Source: CAYWBW01 sp964456745
GTDB taxonomy: Bacteria; Patescibacteriota; Gracilibacteria; GCA-2401425; JAJOLG01
Length of the DNA stretch: 51,883 bases
Direction: 5' to 3'
Assembly (NCBI GenBank): GCA_964456745.1
Contig: CAYWBW010000014.1
Span: 1-51,883, forward strand
Each line of letters starts with the position of its first letter. The stretch's first letter is position 1. The notes under the pieces were generated by a model. The model searched no databases. It was given only the letters and a program-made list of their open reading frames with translations, and was not told the origin of the DNA. The translations under genes and the position numbers were made by a program. This document shows, one piece after another, positions 11,401 to 24,381 of the stretch.

Positions 11401-12864
11401 TTTTTTAATTTGAGTTCAAAAAGCTATAAAAAGTTTTGGAATTAACTCTCAATCATTTTGACTACTAGCTTCTATTGTAATATCTTTAGAAACAACTCAT
11501 GTAGGAACTAAAAGCGCATTTCAAGACAAAAAATCTCAAACAATTGTAGATATTTCACTAACCCCTTTGTGCATCAAAGAAAGATCTGAAAGAAATGTAT
11601 TATTAACAATTGAGCTAAAAGGATAAAGTTTTTCAGAACTAATATTATCAATTCACAGCTCCTTAATATGGGATAAAATTTCTAAAATAAACTGTGCATC
11701 TGAAACACTAACATCTCATGAATCAAAATCACTCAATTCAATTACATTAAACAAAAGATTATAAGCCTGTGGCTTAAGATCATTTGTAATTTCTTCTTTT
11801 AACAAAACCTGGGAAATAGCTTTTAATTTACTCGCTCAATTTATATTAGAAGCAGAAAATAAATGTGTTAACAAAACAATCTTATCTTCAGCATCTAAAG
11901 TATTAATATGCTCTAGCATTACATTTAAAGACTTATTATATAAAGTATTTTCAATAAAATTTAGCTCCTGTAATCTTACATTATAATCTACATAAGAACT
12001 TGCCAATGAAAGCTCTTGTGTATAAAAACCTCAAGATTGAATATTTACAATCTCATCAATAAAATTTGATCAAACAATTAATAATCATGTTCAGGATTTT
12101 TTAGCTTTAAAATTTAAACTAATTAATTTTTCGCTATCTCTAGGAAATGATCAATCATTTTCTTCAACATTTCAACTTATCGATATAAGACTAGATCATG
12201 TATTCTCAACTCAAGCTTGATTCCAAAGATTAATAAATGATCATGAAGTATTAGCACCTATAAACTCTAAATTATCTGGAAAACTTATATCAAGGTTTAT
12301 ATGATTAAAATCATTTCAATATTTAACATATATATCAGCGTTAAGGTCTTCTCAAATATTAATTTTTCAAGATCAGGAATTATCTCTTATATAAATTCAA
12401 TCATTTGAAAGTAAACTTGTTTCAATTCATGTAATATCTATTGCTTGCTCAATTGATCCATATAGAAAAATTTCTTTATAATTATAATCCTCTACAGCAG
12501 AAGGTTGTCATTGCTCAACTAAAATAATTTTACTAGAAACTTCAATATTATTATTGTAGAGAATAATAATATGTTCTCATATATTTTCAGGATGAAAAAG
12601 AAGACTCTCTCAGTAACTTTCATAAATTTTTGATCAATTTTCATATACCTCCCATTTAATATATTCTTGATACCTAGGAGGAATTTCTCATCATTGATAA
12701 GCTGAAATTAATGTAAATCATCAAGAATACACGCTATCTCAAGTAATTTCAATATTTGCTTCAGGAAAAGTGAAAGTAGAACTCGCCCCTACGAAAGAAC
12801 TAATAGAAAAAAATATAATCAATCATACTAAACCGATAATTTTAATAATTCTATATAGATTCAT
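8473..12864 (-). CDS. Giant secreted PKD-repeat protein with EF-hand/dockerin-like end
   Basis: The protein has 1463 residues. A signal peptide (MNLYRIIKIIGLVGLIIFFS, then SSFVGASS) starts it. Residues about 25-590 are a region I cannot assign. Nine PKD-type repeats of about 85 residues follow, each marked by (Y)DWDFGDG or a variant, with hallmark codons near 10.91, 10.65, 10.40, 10.12, 9.87, 9.61, 9.36, 9.10 and 8.85 kb. The C-terminus has the calcium-loop sequence DGDKDGKINLTDFFLFVRKY, as in EF hands and half a dockerin, then a charged tail. PKD domains are all-beta extracellular modules. The gene lies 10 bp after an SLH-domain gene, so the pair is probably co-expressed at the cell surface. 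Carbohydrate binding or cell contact are possible roles. No catalytic domain was seen. Confidence 0.85.
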
Positions 12865-12874
12865 ATTAAATAGC

Positions 12875-14767
12875 TTATTTATTATTTTTTTTATATTCCA
12901 AAGCTTTTAAAGAAAACTTAATAGCTTCATATCTTGTAATCTTATCATGAGGTCTAAACCTAGATATATTTGAAGTATTAATGATTCAAAAATCTTTTGC
13001 TGTTGATAAATATGGAGTAAACCAATTCTTCATCTCGGTATCCTGCCATTTATATTTATTTTTTGAAAGTGGTTGTCATATTCAATTAACAATCATTTTT
13101 ATAAACTCTGCTCTGTTGAAAGACCCCCAAGGTAAAAACTTATAAGCAATAATACCATCAAACATATTATTACTTTGTCATACTTTATAATATTTCATAA
13201 ACTCATCATCTCAAACAATATCATCATAAACAAATATTGAATCGTCTCAATTAAAGCTAATAACATCACTAGCAAAAAGTGCAGAGGAAACTATTTTAAC
13301 AGCCTCTCTTCTTGTAATAATCTCATCTCATCAAAAATTCGCTCATGCAACAACAAAAGATAAACCATATGAAATTGCTTTTTTGATTAAAGAAGCTTTT
13401 CAAGAATTTTTGTAAATATCTGGATAAAGATCTCATTTTCAATTTGGATTTGTAAGAGATCTGATTTCATCATAATCAGAATACCCATCACCATCAGTAT
13501 CAATTAAAAGCATATTACTATCTATTATATTTTCTATATAATCTGGCAATCAATCTAAATCTGCATCTTTTTTTAATGCAATAGCTCATCATAATTTTTT
13601 AAATTCTTCGCTACCAATATCCATATCTTTATAATTTGCATTAATTTGCTTTCACTCTTTTATATCATAAATTTGTGTTTGAAGATTTTTAAACTTTGAA
13701 AATAATTTTCTCTTCTCTTCTTCAATATCATCAATAATCTTATCTTTTCTTATTTCTTCATCCTTAGCCTTACGCAATCTTGTTCTTACATTGTGAGATA
13801 AAGAATCAAGTCATGATACTGAAAAATCACTTTCATCCAAATCAAGATCAGCTTCACTTATATCTCAACTTAAAAACAAATCAAGATACTCGATAAAATC
13901 TTGTTCAATTTGTTTGCTTATTCAATTTTTTACTTCATCAGAAATATAAACCTCTTTGTTATAATTTTGATTTTGATCTCAAGTTTCACTACCTTGATTT
14001 GTACTTGAATCATTTTCATTTATTTGATCAGTAATAATATCACCTTCTATTTCTTGATTGTCATCTAATTCATCTTGCTGACTCGTATTAAAAAGATTTT
14101 CTGATCAAATATCACTGCTTTCATCTCACGTTAACTCTTCTGATTCATTAATATCCTCAATATTAATAACTTCAGTTACAACAGTGAATCCGGAGGATCA
14201 TGTTCAAATATTTGAGTAATCAGCGGTTTCATTATCATCTTCTTCAACCTGCTCATCAGTATTATCAGAATTTTGTTCTTCTTCGTTTTGATCAATAATT
14301 TCTCAGCTAAAAGTTTCAATATCATCTCACTGATCAACCTGCTCTGTTTCTTCGATATCAGTCTCAATACCATCCATACTTGTATCAAGTGTCAATTGAT
14401 CATCTTCATTAGTACTTCAAGTAAAATTTTCAAGATCAACCTCCTCATCTAAATCTTCTTTTTCACCAACTTGAGCTCCTTCTTCCTGATTCAAAATTTG
14501 ATCAGGTTCAATATAATCTAAAGATAAATCCCCTGTTTCTACAGCTGGATCTATATAATCTAAACTTTCACCATCATCTTGAGTGTCTCAAATAAGTGGA
14601 TCTGTTTCCGCTTCTTGATCTTTTGACACAACTATACCTTGATCAACCTGATCTTGCACTCTAGAAATATCAGCTTTAAATATTCACATCTGGATCACTA
14701 TTAAGCTAGTGCTGAAAATAGTAAGCGACAGTCATAATAGGAGAAATATTCTATTTTTGTTTTTCAT
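12875..14767 (-). CDS. SLH-domain surface protein with acidic linker and TSP3-like repeats
   Basis: The protein has 630 residues. It begins with a signal sequence or membrane anchor (MKNKNRIFLLLGLSLTIFST). About 270 very Asp/Glu/Gln-rich residues follow, with SL, DQ and EE runs. A thrombospondin type-3-like calcium segment DTDGDGYSDYDE then precedes two to three S-layer-homology domains: EIITRREAVKI, then SFNRAEFIKMIVNG, and RFRPHDKITRYEAIKF near the end. SLH domains bind secondary cell-wall polymers, here in a bacterium likely to have an S-layer. Its stop is 10 bp from the start of the PKD-repeat gene, which suggests that one protein anchors and the other projects. The acidic linker has strong compositional bias, so similarity searches there would mislead. 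Confidence 0.87.
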
Positions 14768-15247
14768 TTTTTATTATAAATCAAGAAATAATAGCACAAA
14801 ACACTGATATTCTCAATCTTCTACTATTGACACTCTTGTCAATATATTGATTTTTTTATACATTTTCTCAAATTTTTATGTTCTTATATAAGAATTCCAT
14901 GATTATTGTTGTTAAAATATGTGAATTTATTCACATTTTATATCAAAATATCAAGTATTTCTTAATACAAAATCAAATATTATAATAAAATATTAAGGCT
15001 TAATTTCTATAAATAAAATTGGTTTTAGATATAATTAATATAAGAAATTATACTTGGTGGATAATTTAAAATTTAAGATTTATCCACAATCTAACATATA
15101 GTTGTTAAATTTTTATTAATACATCTAGATCAATTCGTTAAATCAAATTAGAATATTTAGTTCCAGCGATACATTTTGGGAATTAACCAAATTTTCCAAC
15201 TATTCATACTTGATACTTTTCAAAAGCTAATTATTATATTATTAAAT
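14768..15247. other. 480-bp AT-rich divergent spacer
   Basis: No gene was found here. It separates the minus-strand SLH gene from tRNA-Thr on the plus strand and must contain both promoters. It holds a short inverted repeat TGTGAAT..ATTCACA near 14920-14938 and a pair of DnaA-box-like sites listed separately. Confidence 0.6.
15055..15088. promoter_or_regulatory. Pair of inverted DnaA-box-like sites
   Basis: TTATCCACA at 15080-15088 matches the bacterial DnaA-box consensus exactly. TGGTGGATAA at 15055-15064 is a close reverse-oriented box (TTATCCACC as its complement). They lie 15 bp apart in very AT-rich DNA at a gene-orientation switch. They could belong to a replication origin or a DnaA-regulated promoter. 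Two boxes alone are weak evidence. Confidence 0.4.
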
Positions 15248-15323
<76 letters not shown>

Positions 15324-15350
15324 GTTTTTTATTTATATTTAAGATAAATC

Positions 15351-16058
15351 ATGGAAATCCAATGTCTTGAAAATATCAACATACAATACAATGTAAGATT
15401 TAGTAACAAATCAAAAAGATTAAGCTTGAAAATTCAAAAACACTCATGACTTGAAATTATTATTCCAAAATACTTTCCTCATGGATCTGCTGTGCATTTT
15501 ATTGAGTCAAAACTTGAATGGATATCAAAACATTTAAACAAACTCAAAAACTTAAGAACACTAGATATCTCTAACAACTGACAAATCTCTATTGCCTGAG
15601 AACTAATAACAATCAAAATAAACAAGACTATGATTTGAAATTCTTATTCTATTAGAAAATGAAATATATTAATTTTGGCTTGCTCTGTATCAAAGAAAAA
15701 TCAAAAACAAGAAATCAAAAATACTTTTGAAAATTATTTAAAACAAGTTTCTAAAACTCATTTAGAAAATAGAAGCACTTTTTTTGCAGAAAAAATGTGA
15801 GTAAGATTTAACACTATCACAATAAAATCCCAAAAAACTAGATGGTGAAGTTGTAGTTCTAAATGAAATATTAATTATAATTACAAAATTATCCTTTGCC
15901 CCACACCTATTATAGACTACCTTGTAGTACATGAATTAAGCCATCTTAAAATAATGTGACACGATAAAAAATTTTGGAATCTTGTTGGAAGCATTTTGCC
16001 AAATTATAGACTAGAGAGAAAATGGCTTAAAGAAAATGGTGAAACTATTGTTATTTAA
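15351..16058 (+). CDS. YgjP/DUF45-family zinc metallopeptidase
   Basis: The protein has 235 residues. The catalytic signature HELSHLKIMGH has zinc ligands His194, His198 and His204 and catalytic Glu195. Upstream is the conserved TRWGSCSSKGNIN motif, and downstream FWNLVGSILPNY, all typical of YgjP-like (WLM/SprT-related) proteases. The biological substrate of this family is unclear. There is no signal peptide, so it is probably cytoplasmic. It starts 28 bp after tRNA-Thr and may be partly read through from it. It ends 22 bp before a strong terminator shared with the converging surface operon. Confidence 0.9.
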
Positions 16059-16080
16059 ATTATAAAATTTATTACAACAA

Positions 16081-16112
16081 AAAAGCAGAGCTCAAATGCT
16101 CTGCTTTTTTTA
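16081..16112. terminator. Bidirectional intrinsic terminator
   Basis: Stem GCAGAGC/GCTCTGC with loop TCAAAT is flanked by AAAA on the left and a T-run on the right. It therefore works in both directions between the metallopeptidase gene and the converging WxL-like operon. Confidence 0.92.
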
Positions 16113-16133
16113 AAATATAAAAAATTATTTTTC

Positions 16134-16766
16134 TTAATAAGCTACAAGTGTCATAGTTAAGACAGCACTATATTCACCTACTAATTGCGCAGCAGGAACT
16201 TTTAATTCAAACTTAGGCTGAACTCAATATTTTCATAAAACTCATGAAACTGGAGTAGTTGGTGAAACTCTTTGAATCAAAGGTAATGATGAACCTAAAG
16301 GCTCACGTTGAATAGAAGCTGAATTAGGTACTACAACTTCAGTTGGAACAACTCATCAAGTTCACTCTTTACTATCAAGCACAGTAATAATTCAATTTGT
16401 TCAAGAAAGTGTAACTAGGAAATTTGAATTTGGAATTGTAGCTGTAGCTCAAGAGTTTTCAATATTACCTTGAATACTCAAATCAACAGTATATCAAGAA
16501 GATGCTCATCTTAAATCCTCTACTGTAAAATACAAACTTCATCAGGAATATGTTGATAAATCAACTTCCAAATAAGATGCACTACTTTTAACAGTTCAAG
16601 ATCAAAAATCAAGAAAACTAGGTGCTGAAATGTTCATTCAGTCTCATGCAATATCAATACTAACATCTACAGTACTACCTGTATTAGCACTAACATTGTA
16701 TGCAACGCTCAATATTAGAAGTAAGCTTGTAATGATTGATAAATATTTTTTGATATTTTTTTTCAT
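16134..16766 (-). CDS. Secreted protein with WxL-like domain
   Basis: The protein has 210 residues with a signal peptide (MKKNIKKYLSIITSLLLILSVAYNVSA). The mature part contains SAPSFLDFG, then FTVEDLRGASSGYTVDLSIQGN near residue 80, and ends with VPAAQLVGEYSAVLTMTLVAY. The patterns V.DlRg...GY/W.v.l and PA...G.Y...lT.TL resemble the two motifs of WxL surface domains, which bind peptidoglycan non-covalently, although the literal W-x-L is not conserved. The upstream 2118-residue protein ends with the same kind of domain. It is last in a three-gene minus-strand operon, 45 bp after that gene. The family assignment is inference from the motif layout; the reading frame and secretion are well supported. 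Confidence 0.7.
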
Positions 16767-16811
16767 TTTTTTTTATTAGTTTTTTATATTTTATAATTTA
16801 ATTATTTAAAT

Positions 16812-19800
16812 TTAGAATGTAAAGTCAGACAGATCTAATGTCATAGTACCCTTATAAGTACCAACAGCATGATATGCAGGCACATCAACTGAAATCGTTG
16901 GCTTAATTTTATAGTATCACTGAATGTCTGATGATCATGGAATAACAGACTTTATACCCATAAGAAGAAAGTCTACAGTTGGAACAGATGGGAAATTCTG
17001 TCATAAGGAATAATCTTTTGTTAAATCTGAACTTATTTCCGAACTAAATCCAAGAGATCAACTTCATATATATTCAGGAGTAATAGTTTCATCAGTATGA
17101 TAAATTCTTATCGTACCATCATCTGATGCTAAAGTATAAGCAGTTGAAGTGGCTCATGATCTAGTAAGATCAGTAATTCAAATCTTATATTGCCATCATT
17201 CAGTATCAGAAGCTCTTAGATCTTCACACCAGAAATACGATCAAGTAACCGATTTTGTATCATAATACATTCTAAATGCCGAAGCTTGAGCTGAAGTACC
17301 AGAGAAATCCACATTTGCTAAACTAAATCAACAATTTACTTCTCAAGCAGGAGTTACTTCTATCAAGGCAGTAGCAATCGCACTTTGTGGAGATAACCCT
17401 GCATCTGATCAAGAACTGGAAGCTTGAACGCTAAAAGATCAATTATTTGCAGTAGTTGATAAAAATTCAAGTCAATTATATCATTCTGTCTCAGTAATAA
17501 AAGATCCAGTTGTGATTGGAACTGCTCATCAAGGAAAGTATAACTCACCTCAAACAATATCTACAATCTTAAAATATATATCTCAACTTGTATCAACTGA
17601 TGTCTGTCTCAAAACTGTAATTCATGAAGACCTGAATCATTGATTAGCTGATCAAGATCATATAATAGGAGTATCAAACAATCATGCTATTGAAAAGGTA
17701 ATATCTGCATCACTTAGAGACCAATTAGAATTAGCATCATATCAATTCCATTGAAATGTAACAGGTCCGAAATAATCAACATCTGGAACAAAGTAATAAT
17801 TTCAAATATTAGCAAGAGGAATAACAATACCAGAGTTAGTAAATGCTGTTCATGATCATGAGAGTAAAACTCAAGATCAAACTAATGAGTATCCACTATA
17901 AGATACCGCTCAACTATAAATTTGAGCATTAGTTGGAAGTGATGTAAATTTAATTGCAGTCATCGCAGCTCAAGATGCTCAAGATATAAAGCTTCCTGTG
18001 AAATCAGATTGATCAAATTGATGAATTTGCTCTTCGTCTATACTTAAAGAAACTCAAATAACAGATGGTTCTTGGGAAGGAGGTCCTGAAGTAAGTGTAA
18101 ACTGCTCCTCATAAGACATTTTATTAGTTCAATTTATTGATCATGCGTCTGTTGCACGAATTCTAATCTTATAATCAGATATTTTTGCTCAAGTTGCGAG
18201 CTTAAGAGTAGATCCATCAATTGTAAAATCTGCATTGTCTCAAAATCAACTTACAAGCTCATATGTACTATCATTTCAATCATAAGCAATTGTACTAATT
18301 CATCAAACTACTGCACCAACTAGACCTCAAGAAGCTACTTTATAGGATGTTAAATCTATTTCAGTTGGAGGAAAATTTAGATCATCACCACATCATACAG
18401 GATAATATTTTCAAAATATTGTATTAAAGTTTCACTCAGTATCTTCGTTGCTAAAATCAGCTAATGGCTTAAAAGGAGCCGGACTCCACATTTTACTATA
18501 TTTCTGAATCACGTCAGCAGCATCTGAAGCAGCAGTATCCTTAAAATAAACCGCAATTTGCCCAGTTGAAGGAGCTCAGACCACTGTTCACTCCCAATAT
18601 CTTTCACCAACTGGATGAGTAAGAGAAAGCAATGATCAAGATCATCAAGCTCAAAGAGGAGTGTATTCTATTTCGACAATAGTAGCTGGATCATTAATAA
18701 CTGGATTTTGTTCATAATCAATAATATAAACTCTAAAAGTTACATCTCATCAAGAATTTGCTTTAGCAGTCACTCATTCAAGAAAATGAGAATTTCTTTG
18801 ACTTGCCCTATTTATTAAAATTGCATCAGATCATAAAATACCATCTGTATCATCTCAAGGATTTCAATCTAAAGTCATTTTAACATCTCATAAAATATGC
18901 TCACGTTTTGTTAAAGGATAAAATGCAGGATCCCTTAGTCAAAATAACATAACAGCTCTGGCATCAAAAGCATCTACAGAACAAGAATTATCCATATCTC
19001 ATATTTTTGGTATTTCTCATCAGCTGCTAACATATACATCATCAAATATATTTGCCTTAAAAGATTTTGAATCTTTAGATACTTCTTTTCAAACTTCAAA
19101 TAATCATTTGAAAAATGCAGATATATTGTCAAAAATTCAGGTATTAAACATATTTGCATAGAATGACTTTCATTCTTCTAACTCCTGACTGTCATTAAAT
19201 ACAATATGATTATCTTGATTATCAATAAACAATCAAGATCAAGCAAATATTATTCAATCAGATTTTTTAATATCAATACTACCATCACCATTTTTTATAT
19301 ACCCTATTTCTCATGTTAGTCATACTCAATCAAGACTTCAAAGTACATCGAAATGCATAACAGCAATCAAGTCATTGCTTCATAATGCTTTTGCAGAAGC
19401 TTCTTCATATCATCACATAGACACTCTTGTTTTACCTGGAGATATATTTGTATCAAAAGTTAAATTTTTTGCAAAACTAAAAGTAGTTTGTAAAGATGAT
19501 CATTTTGTAATATCAGTAGCTAATAATTTTGAATCATCATAATCAACAAATACAGAAAATGCTCATAACGGAGTATTGTTTCAATTCACTCTAACTTCTA
19601 CAGACAATGTTCCTCATCAATCTTCCTCCAAAGCAATATCATTATTTTTTCAAAGATCAATATCTCATACTAAAGGTGTTAGATTACCAACAATAGCTCA
19701 AGACCAAACTGGTGCTGTTGTTGCTCAAGCATCATTTACAACTGTTGATTGTATTCTTGTTTCTCAGTTAGCTCTAAGAATCATTTCTCAACTATCTGCA

Positions 19801-22800
19801 TCTATAGTTATTACTCAACTACCTGAATCTTCAGTAAATTGTAACAATCCTGGTATCAAACCTCAAATCGAAGCGTTATTTCAAGTAATATATCTTCTTG
19901 TTGAATCACTTAAAACTACATATCAATATATAGTTTTAGAAGCACTATCTATTGCTCAATTAAGTAAATATTTTGGTGCATTTCCAGATCGTGTTAAGAC
20001 CAATTGTTCAATATCAACAACTGATCCAGATACACTAACAAGTCATGTAGCTGAAAAAGGTCAACTTGTATAAGTAACCTCAATATTGTCTTCTGGAATT
20101 CATCAAGCAGACACTAAGAGTCTATTACTTGTTGAAGAAGCAAATTCAATATTATCAGAATTTTCAGATCTTGTAACCTTATTAGATGAATCAATTGTAG
20201 TATAGGCTCAATTAGTATAATATTGCCTAGCATGTGAATATATATTTTGATACACTGTAGTACCCTCAATTATATTCATCGCACTATCATTAATAGTTCA
20301 ACCAGCACATCATGAACAATGCTCAGTAAAATCTCTAACTTCAAGATAATCAACTCATCTCACACTAACTGCAACTGTTCAAGTAAGAACAAAAGATCAT
20401 ATATTAACAGTAACTAACACTTCTCAAGTTTCTGTAAATCAATTATTCAATGATATTACTTCATTATTATATGCTCAAGTTAATGCAAATTTTCATGATC
20501 AACTTGTTATTGTATAAATTGCACTTGTATAATAATTTTTTGTAAATGCAGAACCAGAATAAGTTGCAACCACATCTGTAATCGACTGTTGTATACTTAA
20601 ATTTCAAAAAGAAGAATCAGTAATAGGATCTGTTGCATTAATTGCTAACACCTTAGGCGCCATAACCTGTAAATCTTTTGGATCTGGAACTTCTGCACAC
20701 ACATATCATTTTCATACCACACTTGGATCATCTTTAAGCTGAGCATAGACTATTCAAAGTCACGAAGCCTCAGGACTCGCAAGGAGCGCACCCGTATCAA
20801 CACTAATAATACTTTCTCATGTTAGTGTTCCTCAAGAAAAATATGCAGGGAAGAGATCTACTTGCGATGCTGCATCTAAAGGCATATAATTTCAATCATC
20901 AATCATAGCTCTTGTAAAAATCTCAATTGTATCATCTGGTGTACTAAGAATCGATTTCATATAAGCTTTTGCTTCTATTTGAGGAGTAGATCACGGAACA
21001 ACTGAAATGGTAGTTAACGATGTTGAAAATGTTTTTGGGAGTAAGACAATAATTTTTTCTATTAATGCTGTATTTGAATCTGTTGGTTCTTGCAAGTTTC
21101 ATGAAATAAGTGTAGCACTTAAATCTGCTTTTTTTACTATAACAGTTCAAGTTCAACTATTACCGATTCAAGCATCAATTTCATTTCAAGTTACAGTAAA
21201 ATCACCATCAATAACACTTAAATCAGCCCTATTAATAACATTTACCTCAACTTGATTTGAATCATCTTTAAAAGTTACATTAAGCTTTACTTCTGTAGTT
21301 TGATATTCATCTAAAACATCAATATATTGAAGATTATCATCATACACAAGATCTAAAGTAGACATGTCTGGATGATAAACATTAAAATAAAGTGTCTCTG
21401 TATCTCAACCATATGATACATCTACAGAAGATGCTCAAGATCATATAGCAGTAACCAAACAACCAGCACTAACATCAATACTAGATCATATTGTATTAGC
21501 ACATGTAGGTGAAACAGAAGCAGAAGTATCATTACTACTATAATTTGTTGCTACTATTTGCGTTGTTATATCAGTACCAGTAATAGGTTCATAATTAAAC
21601 AATTGATACTCAGGTGCACTAAATAATGTTCACCTTGCACCTACTGTTCTAACTATTAAGCTTCAAGGACTATACGAAGTTTCTCATGCATAATCAATAT
21701 CAGAAACTATTGTTGTTGTTAAACTTTTCTTTTGAACAGCAATTTCATCTTCAAAATTGGTTACTTGTATACTTATATCTCAAATAGCACCAGGAGTTGC
21801 ATCATCTCTTACTTTCATATTCAAATCAACATAATTATACTGACCATTAGTTAATCATCATCCTACGGCCGCATCTGCAGAACTTACACCAATAACATTT
21901 CAAATCAATGATGAAAGTGGATCAGTTGGAAATTGACGCTTAGTAATCACTGGCTTTCATCCAGATGTAATCGGCTCAAAAACTGTATCATCATAAGTAA
22001 TTTCAAATGCATATGCAGATATAGTTCAAGAATACTTTGCATAAATTGGAATAGAAAAAGTTTTTCATGGAAAAAGCTGGGCATTTGGCATAATTGCTCA
22101 AACTCAAAGATCATTTAAATTCAAATCCACAACATCTTTAACCAAAGTAACAGCATAAGGATCACTTACTTGTCCATTATTTGACTGTACAGTTAAATTT
22201 ACTGTATCATTAGAAGTAGTATTAAATTCACTTGCTCAAAACACTACACTTCAGTTACAAAATCAATTCGAAGTAGACGACATACTTGTAGCACTTTCAC
22301 CATTGTCTTTTAAAATTGAACAAGGTGTTCAATTTACAACAGCTCTTCAATCTTCATCAGTAACATATGCATTAACATATACTCTATTACTAGTATGTCC
22401 ACCATAATTCCATGCAGTATTTTCATGTACTGCTATTATAGGTGGTTTTCAAGCTTGTTTTCAAGTAATTCAAAAAGAAGCACTAGCATAATAAGTTCCC
22501 TCATCTAATCAGAATTTAGCTGTAACAGGATTGGATGCTTTATTTGAATCTCACAAATCATATATATTTGTAACATAATCATTTAACGAACTATAAACAA
22601 TATCAGTAAGTTCTCATTCTCACGTAGCATAATAATTTACAGGAGCATCAACAACGTAAGCTTCATAATTATCACAAAATCAAGTAAGATCTCATTCTTC
22701 TAAAAAAAGTATTGTTTGCTCACAATCAGGTTTTGAGTCACAAGAAGATTGAGATATTATAGTTCATCATGTTTCTATATAAGTTTCTAATGTATACTTA

Positions 22801-23168
22801 TATTGAGCTCCATCTTCTAAAGGTCATGGAACAGTAAAATCTCTAGTATTTACATTTCATATTGTAGATCATGAAAAACTTCTAATTGTTCAAGAAGAAG
22901 CTCATGTGACTTGTACTTCATTTATTATAAAACCTGAAATATATGCATTAGAATCAAATCACCATCATAATTTCAGTGCTCACTGAGTGGTCATATAACC
23001 CGAATCATAAGTAAGCCCGGTAATTTCTTCAATGTTTACAGAAGCTTCAAAATTAGAGGCTTGCGATCAAGTAAATGATCAATATGACACTCCTCATGGA
23101 AATACTATCGACAGTGTTAGTGCAAATAGGGTGATTAATGAAATTTTCAATTGTAGTAATGTTTTCAT
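16812..23168 (-). CDS. 2118-residue surface protein with C-terminal WxL-like domain
   Basis: The gene is one uninterrupted code-25 frame. The signal peptide is MKTLLQLKISLITLFALTLS. The body is beta-rich and repetitive, with many short Ig- or fibronectin-like segments, for example SFNDTFY/VTDLT motifs and VGGI, VIGVSL and DITFSI strands. It also has a region resembling cadherin linkers (DYFGPVTFQWNGYDANSN) near residue 1800. The last 170 residues contain WCEDLRASDTEGWQYKIG and end with VPAYHAVGTYKGTMTLDLSD. That matches the end of the 210-residue downstream protein and resembles WxL domains. This suggests a stalk-like adhesin held at the wall by its C-terminus. I could not assign the central domains individually. 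Confidence 0.75.
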
Positions 23169-23190
23169 TTTTAATATTTAATTTTTAAAA

Positions 23191-24381
23191 TTATTTAACT
23201 TTTTTAAAGTTGTAAACATAAAGCTTATCTCACTTTTTTATATTATAAGGTGCTTTAATATTATTTAAACAAGCAATTTGGCTCCATTTACATCAAAATT
23301 TCTTTGCTATAGAGTTAATTGTTTCTTTTGCTCATACTTCATATTTCTGCTTTGCTCTTCTTCTTCTCATGATAATAGATCATACTATTATAATTACTGC
23401 TATTACTATTAGTGTAAATACTAATAATTCTGAGTAAACCATTAAAGGAATAAATCTAATATCAAATGATAATTCATCTACTATAGACTTCTTCATTTCA
23501 TCAGTTATTCATTCTAAACCTACTTGAAAAATAGGAGTTTTTGTTGTTTTAATTTCAAATTTAAAATTTCATTCAAAAGTAGAAAATTTTGGAAGTTCAA
23601 ATCTAATAAGTCTTTCTTGACCTTTAGCTAAATCAACATTTTGATTTGATGAATAACGATAATTTTTTCAATTTACCCTAACAACTTGTTCAATTCGAAT
23701 ACGCTGATTTCAATCATTTTTAAATGGTGTTTCAATATAAACTCTCCTATCTCAATCCTGCAAAATATGTACAGCTCATCTTTTTTCTACAAGTGTAAAT
23801 CAATCAGGTAAAATGAAATTTCATTTATTCTCAAGATCAAAAAATACTCATCATATTATATTAGCAGAAACTCTATAAACCGTTCGCATCATTACATCTA
23901 AGTTTCATGAAAGCTTTTCTCTATTGGTCTGTTTTAAAGTAAGACATGCATGATTAAGTCATTGTATTTCATTTTGCAAATCAAGATAAGCCCTAAACTC
24001 CTTAGTTTCCTTTGGCTGAATTGAAACAGCATTTCATATATCATATTGAATATATTTTGACAATCACTCTTTCGGCTGAGATCAAGCGGCACAACTAAAT
24101 CATTTTCCATCTCAATCTAATTTTCAATAAACAAAATCAACAATAAAATTTGTTTCTTCATCTCAATTGTTAGTTACCTCATAACAAATATCATGAGTTC
24201 ATCTAGCATCAATATCAAATTCTATAAATTTAGATTTTTGCGGAGTATTACAAAATGCTACTTTTACGTTTTTTGAGAATTCAGAATTAGAATATTCTCA
24301 ATAAGTAGTTTGCACTACTCAAGAAAAGAGTAGTAAAGTTAGTACAGATAAACTGGCTTTAATAAGCGATTTTGTAAACAT
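23191..24381 (-). CDS. Membrane-anchored DUF916/WxLIP-like protein with C-terminal LysM
   Basis: The protein has 396 residues. A signal peptide (MFTKSLIKASLSVLTLLLFS) is followed by two beta-rich domains. Residues 30-170 include DIDARGTHDICYEVTNNGDEE and VSIQPKETKEFRAYL; residues 190-300 include VYIETPFKNDGNQRIRIEQ. A transmembrane helix lies near residues 320-342, then RRRRAKQKYE and a LysM-like domain (ETINSIAKKFG, then LNNIKAPYNIKKGDKLYV) ending the protein. The order signal, two Ig-like domains, membrane helix, basic tail is that of WxL-interacting proteins (DUF916 plus DUF3324). It is first in the operon and 22 bp upstream of the giant WxL-like gene. By topology the LysM part would be cytoplasmic, which is odd for a peptidoglycan-binding module. 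Confidence 0.7.

Noticed and set aside
19576..20073. Plus-strand open frame of 165 codons
   Set aside because: It is antisense to the 2118-residue gene, whose frame is continuous in code 25; serine/glutamine-rich composition typical of a shadow.
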